Origin: Adiantum capillus-veneris
Taxonomy: Eukaryota > Streptophyta > Polypodiopsida > Polypodiales > Pteridaceae
DNA: 64,000 nt
Assembly: GCA_014529385.2 (NCBI GenBank)
Contig: CM043960.1
Location: 28,239,396-28,303,395 of the forward strand
Reading direction: 5' to 3'
Position 1 is the first letter of the stretch, and every line of letters starts with the position of its first letter. Both the position numbers and the translations under genes were made by a program. The notes beneath the pieces are model-generated. The model ran no database searches, had not been told where the DNA came from, and saw nothing but the letters and a program-made list of their open reading frames with translations. Shown here piece by piece: positions 36,171-47,371 of the stretch.

Positions 36171-36404
36171 GCGGGAGAAACTTCTCCCGGCTGGCAATGA
36201 AATGCCCCCCTCCAGGCTAGACGCAAAGCAACTATTGACCTCAGTTGGCTTGGACTACAACAAGATTTATGCATGTCCAAGATTTATGCGGGAGAAACTT
36301 CTCCCGGCTGGCAATGAAATGCCCCCCTCCAGGCTAGACGCAAAGCAACTATTGACCTCAGTTGGCTTGGACTACAACAAGATTTATGCATGTCCAAATG
36401 ATTG
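36171..36404 (+). repeat. 117-bp in-frame tandem duplication in transposase
   Basis: The block starting gcgggagaaacttctcccgg at 36171 recurs at 36288 (period 117 bp, 39 codons). Identity appears perfect through tatgcatgtcca. The protein therefore repeats REKLLPAGNEMPPSRLDAKQ and LLTSVGLDYNKIYACP. The junction contains the short repeat aagatttatg. Confidence 0.95.
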
Positions 36405-37971
36405 CATTCTTTTTCGCAATGAATTCGAAGATTGTCTGTCATTTCCTAAGTGCGGAGCAATGCGCTACAAACAAGATGCGGTTGGCGAGACAGTGCCATC
36501 TAAAGTGTTGCGGCATTTCCCTGTTATTACTAGGATAAAAAGCATGTTTCGTTGTGGTTCCATTGCAAAGTTGATGCGGTGGCATTCTACGAATAGATCC
36601 ACTGGCACAACATTTAGGGTGTCCGCTGATTCAATGTCTTGGAGGCACATTGAAGATACCTGGCCACATTTTAAGAGTGAACCACGCAATTTGCGTTTGG
36701 GCATGGCAATGGATGGAGTCAATCCATTTGGCTTGAGAAGCTCGTCATGGAGCACTTGTCCTGTGTGCCTTATCAATTACAACCTCCCACCGTGGCTTGC
36801 CATCAAGAAGGGTCATTTGATATTAACCTTGATTGTACATGATAAGTTCAAGGCAAAAAACATGGATGTTTATCTAGCTCCACTAGTTGACGAGCTCCAG
36901 GAGTTATGGCATGGGATCGACATAGCAGATGCAGTTGAACCAGTAGGACAACAACATGCAAGGATCCATGCACTTCTTCTGTGGACTATGCATGATTGGC
37001 CAAGATACAAAGAAGCTTATGATAATGGTTCTTGATTTACAAAATTCTCGCTATTCGCAAGCACTTTGCCTTGGCCTGAATCATGCTTTAATATATGCAG
37101 GGCTTACAACTTCGGGATACAATGCATGCCCAATTTGCGGGCCGTCTTTGGATGTACGCTATTCTGCCTCTCTTCAAAAGACAATTTATCAAGACCACCA
37201 CCGTTATCTTCCAGATGGCCATCACTTGTGCGAAGGTCAGCTTGGTGGCGTCGAATGTCGTCCTATGCATGTACAAGAGTGGCGTCGCCGATGGGAGCAA
37301 CATGAGGGGCAACCTATTCCAAGAATGAAACGTTTGTCCATTCTCCATACGTTGCCATACTGGGGTGATCTACTAATTAACCATTTGCTGGATCCAATGC
37401 ATATATTCAAGAATGTAGGAGAGCTCCTCTGGAAGACAATCATGGGAATGAAAGACAATCGAGCCGATTTGAGATGTTTTTGTTAGATGTAAAGTGGTTC
37501 AAGGTGATTACTTCTGGTCGCAATGCAACGGCATGCAGAGATGGAAACAAGCTTGTGGAAATAGATCCTACAAAGGTTTGGACAGATGCGAGCGACACAT
37601 TTGCTCTCCCCGAACATTGCGAGCAAGTGGTCTCTGTACCGGATCCTCGAGAGCGACAATGGTGGTTTGTGGTTCAGGTTGCTCCAAGAAATAAACAAGT
37701 ATTTGAAGGGCAAGAGTTCTTAGAGAAAAGTCAGTCAGACGACGCAGATACTACTGTGACAATAGATGAGATGGACGAAGGTATGGCAGAGGAAGCTGAC
37801 AGATATACGAGGGATGACGCAGACGAGGCAGATATGACACTTGTAGATGAAGATGCAATGGATGAAGACAATCTGCCAGAACGAGTTGGGGAAGAGTTAT
37901 GTATGCAATTAGAGATAGACGATGATACGTTGCAAGATCTTATCGATGATGCCTCACTCCTCAAGGCCTAG

Positions 37972-38549
37972 GCTTGCCCGGGGGATTCACTCTATATGCA
38001 AAACGGGACGCCACCTGCGAGCGGACAACTTTGATAAAACCCCTATATACGACTCATATTAGGGAATATGACCCCCCTTTCTACGCTTATACGACAATCA
38101 ATGAAGAAAACTCTCATACCCCTATCTTACATATAAAATTTTGGTCTCACATGATCTAAATGAATAAAGCTAATCAAAGAGTGACTAGCAACGTACCTTC
38201 CCCAAAATTCATCCAAGTTCTAGTGCACAAAGTGACCAATTGTTACAAGTAATCAACACGGAGCAGTCCCCCCAACTCCCCCCCTCCCCCTTCCTCATAA
38301 ATATGTTACCCCCTCTCCCTTATTTTTGAGCTTGGGATATAAATGATTGGGGGTCTGCCCCTAACTTATACGCTTATGTAACTTGTAAAAAACCCCCCTT
38401 CCTTGCACTTACGTGGTGCGATAATTTTTCCACAGTAAATCCCCCGGGTAGGCCTGTAAGTGTTTGTGTGAAGACGATGATTTAAAATTAAGCTTAAAGT
38501 TAATTTAAAAAAAGGTATTCTGACGCTTTCTTTTACTTTCTTTGTGCAG
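37972..38549 (+). other. CACTA interior between the two genes
   Basis: No open frame with motifs. It ends with a pyrimidine-rich stretch and tttgtgcag (38541-38549), a good 3' splice site for the accessory-gene exon that follows. An upstream exon of that gene may lie here but is not recognisable. Confidence 0.4.
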
Positions 38550-38631
38550 GACTTTAGTATGGTAGACCAGTTTCTAGATCCCACTTCTATGAGTGCAAAT
38601 GCACTTACGGGCTTCGTCACACGGATGACGC

Positions 38632-39773
38632 TGTCAGGAGTTTTTTGGAGCAAGGGATTGCGCATATGTACATACCCATGCATGGTGCATCAAATAAAGG
38701 ATTGCCCATTTTCCTTAGCCAGGTGGTTATGTGGGGCCCACATGTGTACAGGTAGGACAGGGTGTACATAGTGCATCGATTTTCGCTATTACCAGTACTA
38801 CTGTGTTTTTCTACAATAATGAGGAGTTTATAGCATGTAAAACTTCTCGAGGAAGCTATCCGCGGGCCGACGACGTGAGGTAAGCAGGTGCGTCAGATGG
38901 CATCTAGTGGCGTCAGGAGGGCAAACGAGGTCAATATTTGCACGCAGATGAGGACGGACACAACGTGGGTGTTTGCTTGTGAGAATTATGCAGAAAGGTC
39001 ATCATGAGGACCTTTTTTTGGGGCCACTTCACGTGGTGGCGAGGTGCATTATTGGAAAAAAGCTGAGTGCCAGGTGTGCGAATGATGCAAAAAGGTAACA
39101 ACTATGCACTGCGAGGTCAGTTTTTGGCCTGTTCGGGGTCCATTTGAGGTCATCTAAAAGGCCAAGGGTGCCCAACTAAAAAATCTAAGTGTGGGAACTG
39201 AAAAAACTGAGAGAAGACCAGAAAAAACGTGGAGAAGAGAGGAGGAACAGCCGCAAGTGTGTTTTTGCTCATTTTGGAGCCTGTTTTGGCCGTAAACTGC
39301 TCATCCGAGGTCGGATTTGAGCACTTTGACATTGTAGACTGGGGTTTTGGGCCATTCCGGACGCGATGGCGCTGTCCATTTTGCCAAATTCCTCACTCTT
39401 TTCCTGCTGTTTTTCTGTGTAAGTTTCTCCTATGAGCGAAGTTTCTTCTCCAATTTGTGATTGTATCTGGCTTATTTTACCTACATTGTGTGAGCTGTTT
39501 GCCCCATTGGTGTTGGCCCAAGCTCATTTGTATCTAAATATCAGAAATTATCCTCTTTTGAGCTGATTTTTTTTTGGGTGTGTGTGTGTGTGTGTGTCTG
39601 TGTGGAGTGGGCAAGTGGATAATCTCTCTCCTCTCACTCCATAGGTGTGTTTCCTGTCTCGGCCAGGTGTGTTGTGTAAGCCGAGTGGTGCACCCTAGTG
39701 TGTGTGTGTATCTTCCCAAGAGTGTGTGTCGGGTCGTTATAGAGGCGCTGTGTGTGTTTTCATCCCGCTCACA
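38632..39773 (+). repeat. 5' LTR of Tat-like Ty3 element
   Basis: 1,142 bp, TGTCAGGAGTTTTTTGGAGC...CATCCCGCTCACA. Nearly identical to the copy at 46232-47371; differences are scattered single bases plus a few short indels, so the insertion is relatively young. The preceding acgc (38628-38631) is the TSD. Confidence 0.95.
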
Positions 39774-39779
39774 TTCTTT

Positions 39780-39797
39780 TGGCGTCCCCACGGAGGA
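39780..39797 (+). promoter_or_regulatory. candidate primer-binding site
   Basis: TGGCGTCCCCACGGAGGA starts six bases after the 5' LTR end. It begins with TGG as primer sites do. I could not assign the tRNA with confidence. Confidence 0.35.
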
Positions 39798-39842
39798 TCT
39801 TCTTCGAGTACCTTCTGCTTCGAGCTTCAAGCTTCGAGCTTT

Positions 39843-39960
39843 GGGATTACAAGTTGCAGGTTGCAGGTTGCAGATTACAGATTACAGGTTACAGGTTACA
39901 GGTTACAGGAACAGGTACAGGTACAGGTACAGGTACAGGTGATTCACACAGGTACAGGTA
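39843..39960 (+). repeat. tandem heptamer/hexamer repeats in the Ty3 leader
   Basis: Units ggttgca, ggttaca and gattaca (7 bp) change into acaggt units (6 bp) at about 39905-39960. The stretch gives several short open frames that are not proteins. Confidence 0.85.
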
Positions 39961-40852
39961 GCTGGAGTACAGTGATATACTAGCAATGATGTCACTTGCA
40001 GTTGTTGTGGGTATGCATCACTTGGTGCCTATTTAAGGGCATTGTCTGCTGAATTGTACGTTACTTGTGGAAACTGCCATTGTACGCATTTGTGGAGCCA
40101 TACTTGGTTGTATTTGGCAGTCCCAGCCATTTCTGAGACTTGGTCTAGATAGTCATTTCTGAGACTTGACTATACGCGATTTGCATTAGCCTTCGTGTGA
40201 GGGTCGATAGCGTGAGGTTTTTATTGAGCTGGGGGATTCTCAAATGTAGAGATCCTTTCGGTGATACAGGTAGCTGGAGCACCCTTTTCATGACCTCGCC
40301 ATAGGCTATGTACTAGTGAGTCCTATTTGATGCTCGGGTTCTATTGTTGACAGTTTATGCATACATATACAGTCTATACTTTTGGGTTCACACTGCTCTA
40401 CTTCTGGGGAAACTCTGCCAAAATTTTTCCAAATTATGATGGCTAGTTTTTTGGTCTTTTGAGCCATTTATGCTGTTATACTGCTGAAATTTTGGCAAAA
40501 TCAGAGGATAAGACAGGTGTGCTTTCTTGGGAGCTTCATGGTTGGCTTTAATGGATGATCAAAATGGCCCTCAATTCACTCCTTTTCATTTAACTCAAAG
40601 AATCCAGATAAATGTTCATGTGTCCAGGAAGATCTTTTTCCAGCAGCGCATAGTATTTATGTTTGGGCCAAGAAGATTGAGAGAGATCCTGGAATGTCCT
40701 TTGCCTGTTGTCATTCCGATGATTAACTATGAAAACTCATTTGATGTGCATGTGTTTGTCCTTATCTAAAGTTGAGCTCCATTGAAGTTTCTGGGAATTG
40801 GGTAGTGAAAAGTTTTGGGTTCTTGCACGTGTGTTCGAAGGGGTTCTCTAGC

Positions 40853-42680
40853 CATGGCTTTCTCTTATCCGGAGTTTCATGGAAGAAGTGATGAAGATGT
40901 GGAGGACTTTCTGGAAAAGATGGAGGTTGCCTGCATTAGCAACCAGATTCATGACCCTGCGCAGATGTTACGCCTTCTCCAAATTTGTTTGAAGAGTGAT
41001 GCACAAGTTTGGTCTAAAGCATTTGAAGAGGAGTTGCGTGTGGATGATCCACCTGTAAGGTTGAGTTGGGACAATCTACGACATGGGTTGGAAGTGGAGT
41101 TTGTGAAGATAGAAGATCCTGACAAGGTGTGGCAAGAAGTACAGGCTTTGGTGCAAAAGGAAGGTGAGCCAGTAGATGCGTACATACGTAAGTTTTCATT
41201 GGCATGGGAGCGAATGTGCAAGGCTTTAGCACCACAGGTACCCCCGCCTGACATGATGAAGAAGGACAGGTTCTTGGCTGGTCTTTGGGAGAATATACAT
41301 TGGAGAGTGGAGCTAAAGAAGCCTAGGACATATGAGGATGCACTAGAGGTAGCAAGGAACAAAGAGTGGAAGCTGAGGAAAATGAGCCAATTAGGGGTGG
41401 AGTCTTTGCCAATGAGGTCTGAATTTCAGCCTATGGACTCTTTACAAGGTCGTATGTCAGGGGTTCATCATGAACCAGTGGTTCCTGTTACTACTCAGGC
41501 TATGCCAGCAGTGGTCACTACAGCAGTGCAAGATGATGGCCTAAGGCAAGACATGAGGCAAGTGGTTGATTTGATGAAGAATCTCAGCCTAAACATGCTA
41601 GGTCAAGTGGGAAATAATCGAGGTCGAGGGCGGTTTGCAAATCAGCCAGGAGGTGAAGAAAGGCCTAGGAATGGTGTTGGACAAAGCAATGGTAGGTTTT
41701 GGAGGCAGACGCCCACATGTTATAATTGTGGAGAGTTGGGTCACATCAGCCCGCAATGTGATAAGCCACCAAGGATGGGGGGAGACATGTATCCATTGCC
41801 AAGACAGGTGTTAACGAGGTCAAATGATTATGGCATCGAAATTAAGGGAGACGAAGGAACCAGTGGACTGACCCAGGAGGAAAAGGGGAAGACAAAAGTG
41901 CTAAGTGTAGTCACCTTGGAGAAGGCATCAAAGCTAGAGGATACATTAGTGATGCCTATTGGGAAGAGGACCACAGAGGAAAAGGAAGGAAGAAGTGCCC
42001 CAGGTCCTAGTAAGAAGAAAGGAAAGAGCCATGAAGGCGAGGATGTCAAGGCCAAGAGGAAAAGGAGAGCTCGTCGAAAGTTTCATGTTTCAGATTTTCC
42101 ACTAGGGGATGGGCAATTAAGCTATGACTTGAAGGAGGATTTGACGAGCAGGAAGGCAGATGTTACTTTTGGGCAGCTTATAGAGATGGTGCCTAAGCTA
42201 AAGCGACAATGGAAGAGGATGGTTAACCCAATGGAGAAAGAGCCAGAGAGAGGTTCAGTGAAGGTGTTGGCAATGGACGAGCTACCAGACATTTGTCCAA
42301 TAGTAGATGTGTGGCATAAAAGGAAAAATTTGGGACAAGGTTATGTGGATGGCGCAGCCCAAATATGCGTCATAACACACTCATGCGTTGAGAAGATGGG
42401 TCTCACAGTGGCTGGGGTGTCAGGTTTTCGGATCAGATTGGCAAGCCATCAAAAAGTAAAATGCTTGGGTGTTGTAAAGAGCTTAGAAGTGGAGGCATAT
42501 GATGCAAAGGCAGTGGTTGATTTTCATGTGATGCCAGCAGGGTTGGGAGCATATCCTATTATACTGGGCAGACCATGGTTACGTGCAGTGGGAGCTGTTC
42601 AAGATTGGCGACATGGTACGATTAGCCTCTATGGAAAGACAGGTACCAAGAAGCTTTATAATATGGACACAAGGAAATGA
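40853..42680 (+). pseudogene. Ty3 gag-protease
   Basis: The frame is open from 40815; the Met at 40854-40856 (MAFSYPEFHGRSDEDVEDFL) fits the usual gag start better than the upstream one. The gag core (Retrotrans_gag type) spans about residues 1-200: LKSDAQVWSKAFEEELR, LRHGLEVEFVKIEDPDK, DAYIRKFSLAWERM. A CCHC zinc knuckle, CYNCGELGHISPQC, is near 41716-41757. A basic Lys/Arg-rich segment follows. The protease region is at 42330-42620, with GYVDGAAQICVITHS where D-S/T-G is expected, and YPIILGRPWLRAVGAVQDW as the second block. The catalytic Asp is kept but the triad reads Asp-Gly-Ala. It ends at TGA 42678-42680, after which the same frame stays open for about 390 bases. Gag packages the RNA and protease matures the polyprotein in the cytoplasmic particle. 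Confidence 0.85.
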
Positions 42681-44148
42681 TTAGAGGAGCTTTATGAAGA
42701 TGAGGATGAGTCTAGTGATGAAGACTCTTCCATGGTGACAGATGAGGACAGTGATAGCACTACCAGCAGTGATGAGGATGCTGATGTTGCATTTCTTTTG
42801 ATGGACAAAGAAATCCAGGAGATTGGTTTAGTTGCATTTGCGAATGAGGTTGAAGATGAAAGTGAAGGGCCTTATGAAGTGATTGAAGGGCTGATGCAAA
42901 CCAAGGTTGAGTTGTCAAAGAAGCAGGAATTAATGACGCAAATGATTAGTGGAGACTCTCAGCTATGGAGAAGGATATATTTTTGCATATGCTGGCTAGT
43001 TTTCCTGATTTGTTCATTACTTCATATGAAGAGATCAGAGGGTTCAAGGGTGAAGAGATGCATATAGAGCTGAAAGAAGGTGCTAAGCCAGTGCGGCAAA
43101 GGCTAAGAAGGATGGGTCAAGAGCAAATGGAAGCCTTGCGGGTAGAGGTGGACAAGTTATTGAAGGCACGGTTCATAGTTCCAGTGGAGACCACAGAATG
43201 GGTGAGTCCAGTTGTAGTCAGTCCAAAGAAGGATGGGAAGTGGAGGATTTGTGTAGATTTTAAACCCTTAAATGCATCCACTAATAAGAACCCATATCCT
43301 CTTCCATTCATCGATCAGATCTTGGATTCAGTGGCAGGTTATGAGAGGTACAGTGTGTGTGATGGTTTTTCAGGTTATTTTCAATTGAAGATTGCTCTTA
43401 AAGACCGCACAAAGACAACTTTCATTACACCATGGGGCTGCTATTGCTACACAGTGTTGTCGTTTGGGTTGTCAAATGGACCATCTTTCTATCAAGAGAG
43501 AGCGAATTGGGTGTTGGAACCATTCATTGGTAGTTGTGTTAAAGCTTTTATGGATGACTTCTGTGTTTATAGCAGTAGGGCTGAACACCATGAGAAGCTA
43601 CATATGGTATTGGCTCGATATGATGAATGTGGAGGACAACTAAATCCAAAGAAATGTCATCTAGCACAGCCAAGGGTGAAGTTATTGGGCCACATGGTGT
43701 CAGAAAATGGCATTGAGGCTGATCCAGACAAGGTTAGTCTATTATTCTTCTTCCATCACCTACGAGTACGAAGCAATTGGCAACCTTTATACACAAAGTG
43801 AAGTACATGGCAAGGTTTATTCCATTGTCTTCTCAGATTCTTTATCCATTACAACAAGTGGCAAAGCATGATCCATTGCAATGGGATGATAAGTGTGAAG
43901 AAGTGTTTCAAGAGGTAAAAGAGGTGTTAGGGGGGTTGTCAGCCATGCAGGCTCCTGATTGGGAGAAAGTTTTTTATGTAAATCCATCAGTAGGGGATGA
44001 TGCCATTGGAGCCATGCTATTGCAAAAGGGGAAGGGCAGCCATTATATGAGGCCAGTGTATTGTGCAAGCCGAGTGAAGTTGGTAGCGGAGAGAAAGTTA
44101 TCGGAAGTAGAGCTAGTGATGGCCAGTGTAATATTTGCTTGTCGATGA
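42681..44148 (+). pseudogene. Ty3 reverse transcriptase and first RNase H
   Basis: 42681-42949 continues the gag frame as an acidic linker (EDSDSTTSSDEDADVAF). The RT frame opens at 42950 after a TAG in that frame and is one base back relative to gag. The RT motifs are RARFIVPVETTEWVSPVVV-like, KKDGKWRICVDFKPLN, DGFSGYFQLKIA, TPWGCYCYTVLSFGLSNGP and the catalytic box KAFMDDFCVYS (F-M-D-D), then QLNPKKCHLAQP. A frameshift near 43738 leads to PSPTSTKQLATFIHKV, the connection domain. The first RNase H (VFYVNPSVGDDAIGAMLLQK, YCASRVKLVAERKLSEVE) ends at an in-frame TGA (44146-44148), just before RHYLLPRPFVFLTSY. RT and RNase H copy the RNA into DNA. This copy is inactive as read. Confidence 0.85.
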
Positions 44149-46203
44149 TCTCGTCATTACTTGCTACCACGGCCTTTTGTTTTCTTGACGAGTTATGCCT
44201 TTTTGCCACAGTTAATTAATGGTATTAACATGTCAAATGTGGTGAAGAAATGGGTAATTGAGCTGCAAGAGTTTGAGTTCTCTTTTCTAGTGGAAGATAG
44301 TACAAGGGCTACCCTAGCTGATTTGTTGACCTACAAGGAGAATCCCCTTATTGTTAAGGAAGAGGTGGTGAGAAAGGTAGTTGAAGAAGTGCCACAGATC
44401 AGCAATGCACATGTGTTGTTCTTTGATGGTTCATACAGAAAGAGCCACGATGCAGCTTCAGGGGGTATAGCACTTTATGATCCAGAGGGGAAGCTAGTAT
44501 GCAAGAGAGGGTTCAAATTGGATGCTCATAGTAACAATGAGGCTGAATATGCTACATTGGAAGCCGGATTACACATTTGTTTGAAGCATGGGGTTCGAAG
44601 GTTGAGCATAAAAGGTGATGCCTTGTTAGTGGTGAAGCAAGTGCTGGGTGTGTGGAAGAGCAAGAACACCTCATTGAAGGAAATGTGCTTTAGAATTAAA
44701 GGCCTGTTAAAAAAGTTTGAAGCATGGAGTATCAGACACATTGAACGTGCTCTAAATGGAGAGGCACATGAAGCAGCTCAAGGCATGATTGGGGAGCTAT
44801 TTGTGTTGAGGACCACTTTACCTCTTTATCATGGCCGGGAAAGTTTGGCTCAAGAAGAGGAGTTTTTGCTAACAGGAATCATTCCAAAGGAGATTCAGAA
44901 GTCTAAGAAGTATGGCTTTGTGCGTAGAGCATACAGGTACAAATTGATTGGTGATGTCTTATACATGAAAGGGGCTGATCTCGTGTTGAGACGTGTACCT
45001 TGGCGGGAGGAGCTTTACAGAGTGTTGGAAGAGAATCACGAAGGCGCATGTGGTGGCCATTTTGCTCTAAAGATCACCTTGCATAAGATTTTGCAAGAGG
45101 GGTATGTATGGCCTAGTTTGCACAAGGATGTTCACCATTGGTGTAGGTCTTGCAATAGGTGTCAAGCATTTGGGAAGAGAGTGTTGAAGCTAGAGCTACG
45201 AAAAACCATTATGGCGTTTGATGTGTTTGAAAAGTGGGGAATTGATGCAATAGGCCCGTTACCTATCACAAGCAGGGGCAAAAGCTATATTTTGACGGCA
45301 GTGGACTATCTCTCTAGGTGGGTAGAGGCTATAGCAGTAAAACAGATCACTGCAAAGGATGTGGCAAAATTTGTGTATGATGAAATATGTTGCAAGTTTG
45401 GGGTGCCACTGGAGTTACTTTCAGATAAGGGGCCTGGCTTTAGAGTTAAACTGCTAGATTTTTTATGTGCAAAGATGAAGATTAGGCACCAGCATACCAC
45501 TCCTTATTACCCGCAGTGTAATGGCTTGAATGAAAGATTCAATGGTGAGTTGGTACAGATTCTTTCGAAAGTGACAGAGCACCAAGGAAAGAATTGGGAT
45601 TTGGAATTGCCTAGTGCATTATGGGCTTACCGTACTTCGGTAAAGACAGGTACAGGGTTTACTCCATTTCATTTGGTGTATGGAAAGGAAGCACTATTGC
45701 CTGTGGAGGTAGAGTTGCCTGCGGTCAAGATGTTAGAGAAGTTGCTTGGGCCGCCTAGTGATGCATTCAAAGAGAGGCTCTTGCAGTTACAAGAGGTCCA
45801 GTTGGATAGGATGAGCGCATTGGAGCATTATGGGCAGATGCAGGATAAGGCTTTGACAAAGATAAATGAAAAGTTCAAAAGTAAGGGTATCAAGCAACAT
45901 GACTTGGTTTTGCGCTACAACAGTAAGCTGGACAACACCTTCCAAAAGAAGTTTCAAATTAAGTGGGAAGGCCCTTTCAAGGTAGTAGAGTGTTTTCCAA
46001 ATGGCACATATCAGCTGGCTAACCTGGATGGTGTTCTACATAAGTCAAGGGTAAATGGATTGCGTCTTAAATTGTATCATGCTAGATTGATGATGGTGGA
46101 GCAAGATGAGTTGTCGGTGGAGCAAGAAATGTTGGTGAAGGATGAGGAGACTTGTCATGCGGCGAGTCTCATATCTCTCTTTGCTGCTGCTGATCATGAA
46201 TGA
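44149..46203 (+). pseudogene. Ty3 second RNase H and integrase
   Basis: Same frame as the preceding segment after its TGA. The tether is DSTRATLADLLTYKENPL. An archaeal-type RNase H (RVT_3) is at about 44405-44810: VLFFDGSYRKSHDAASGG, SNNEAEYATLEAGLHICLKH, IRHIERALNGEAHEAA. The integrase follows, with a zinc module (ENHEGACGGHFALKITLHK; WCRSCNRCQ) and a DD-E core: Asp in KWGIDAIGPLP, Asp in LELLSDKGPGFR, Glu in NGLNERFNGELVQ. The C-terminal segment (IKWEGPFKVVECFPNGTYQL, RVNGLRLKLYHARLM) has no chromodomain, again as in Tat-type elements. The stop at 46201-46203 is followed within 30 bases by the polypurine tract and 3' LTR. This part is open throughout; it depends on the damaged upstream frames for expression. 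Confidence 0.9.
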
Positions 46204-46231
46204 TCTAGCAGGCTAGGGGATGGGCAAATTA

Positions 46232-47371
46232 TGTCAGGAGTTTTTTGGAGCAAGGGATTGCGCATATGTACATACCCATGCATGGTGCATCAAATAAAGG
46301 ATTGCCCATTTTCCTTAGCCAGGTGGTTATGTGGGGCCCACATGTGTACAGGTAGGACAGGGTGTACATAGTGCGTCGATTTTCGCTATTACCAGTATTA
46401 CTGTGTTTTTCTACAATAATGAGGAGTTTATAGCGTGTAAAACTTCTCGAGGAAGCTATCCGCGGGCCGACGACGTGAGGTAAGCAGGTGCGTCAGATGG
46501 CATCTAGTGGCGTCAGGAGGGCGAACGAGGTCAATATTTGCACGCAGATGAGGACGGACACAACGTGGGTGTTTGCTTGTGAGAATTATGCAGAAAGGTC
46601 ATCATGAGGACCTTTTTTTGGGGTCACTTCACGTGGTGGCGAGGTGCATTATTGGAAAAAAGCTGAGTGCCAGGTGTGCGAATGATGCAAAAAGGTGACA
46701 ACTATGCACTGCGAGGTCAATTTTTGGCCTGTTCGGGGTCCGTTTGAGGTCATCTAAAAGGCCAAGGGTGCCCAATTAAAAAATCTAAGTGTGGGAACTG
46801 AAAAAACTGAGAGAAGACCAGAAAAAACGTGGAGAAGAGAGGAGGAACAGCCGCAAGTGTGTTTTTGCTCATTTTGGAGCCTGTTTTGGCCGTAAACTGC
46901 TCATCCGAGGTCGGATTTGAGCACTTTGACATTGTAGACTAGGGTTTTGGGTCGTTCTGGACATGATGGCGCTGTCCATTTTGCCAAATTCCTCACTCTT
47001 TTCCTGCTGTTTTTCTGTGTAAGTTTCTCCTATGAGCGAAGTTTCTGCTCCAGTTTGTGATTGTATCTGGCTTATTTTACCTATATTGTGTGAGCTGTTT
47101 GCCCCATTGGTGTTGGCCCAAGCTCATTTGTATCTAAATATCAGAAATTCTCCTCTTTTGAGCTGAGTTTTTTTTGGGTGTGTGTGTGTGTGTGTGTGTC
47201 TCTGTGTGGAGTGGGCAAGTGGATAATCTCTCTCCTCTCACTCCATGTTTCCTATCTCGGCCAGGTGTGTTGTGTAAGCCGAGTGGTGCCCCCTAGTGTG
47301 TGTGTGTATCTTCCCAAGAGTGTGTGTCGGGTCGTTATAGAGGCGCTGTGTGTGTTTTCATCCCGCTCACA
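46232..47371 (+). repeat. 3' LTR of Tat-like Ty3 element
   Basis: 1,140 bp with the same ends as the 5' copy, directly after the polypurine tract and followed by TSD acgc (47372-47375). Confidence 0.95.

Larger units (their letters stand above)
35526..37971 (+). pseudogene. CACTA (En/Spm) TNP2-type transposase, decayed
   Basis: Cuts and pastes CACTA transposons; Transposase_21 family. Exon 1 starts with the ATG at 35526. The N-terminal C-x-C-x2-C-like segment (ACSCTLCKHQ) is followed by a (GA)n tract (35724-35783) that shifts the frame, and then KLARQPIYEGAKISVL to 36083. An intron (36084-36164, gt...ag) follows. Exon 2 has LLPAGNEMPPSRLDAKQLLT and the family words YNKIYACPNDCILFRNEFED. Then come RLGMAMDGVNPFG, NYNLPPWLAIKKGHL, VYLAPLVDELQELWHGID and LLWTMHDWPRY to 37027. 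A second intron is 37028-37100. Exon 3 begins GLTTSGYNACPICGP and runs to LLDPMHIFKNVGELLWKTI. Near 37475 it jumps to the C-terminal part (DVKWFKVI, FALPEHCEQVVSVPDPRERQ), so several hundred residues are missing. The acidic tail ends at 37969-37971. Also carries a 117-bp duplication. Not functional. Confidence 0.85.
38632..47371 (+). mobile_element. 8.7-kb Ty3/gypsy retrotransposon with dual RNase H (Tat-like), inserted in the CACTA accessory gene
   Basis: LTRs 38632-39773 and 46232-47371; TSD acgc (38628-38631; 47372-47375); leader 39774-40814; gag-protease 40815-42680; acidic linker, RT and first RNase H 42681-44148; second RNase H and integrase 44149-46203; polypurine tract ggctaggggatgggcaaa before the 3' LTR. 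The order RT, RNase H, second archaeal-type RNase H, integrase is a hallmark of the Tat lineage. Two in-frame stops and two frame changes break the polyprotein, although the LTRs are very similar. Confidence 0.9.

Noticed and set aside
36166-37035. A host gene of unknown function
   Set aside because: The words DGVNPFG, YNLPPWL and VYLAPLVDELQELW identify it as CACTA transposase.
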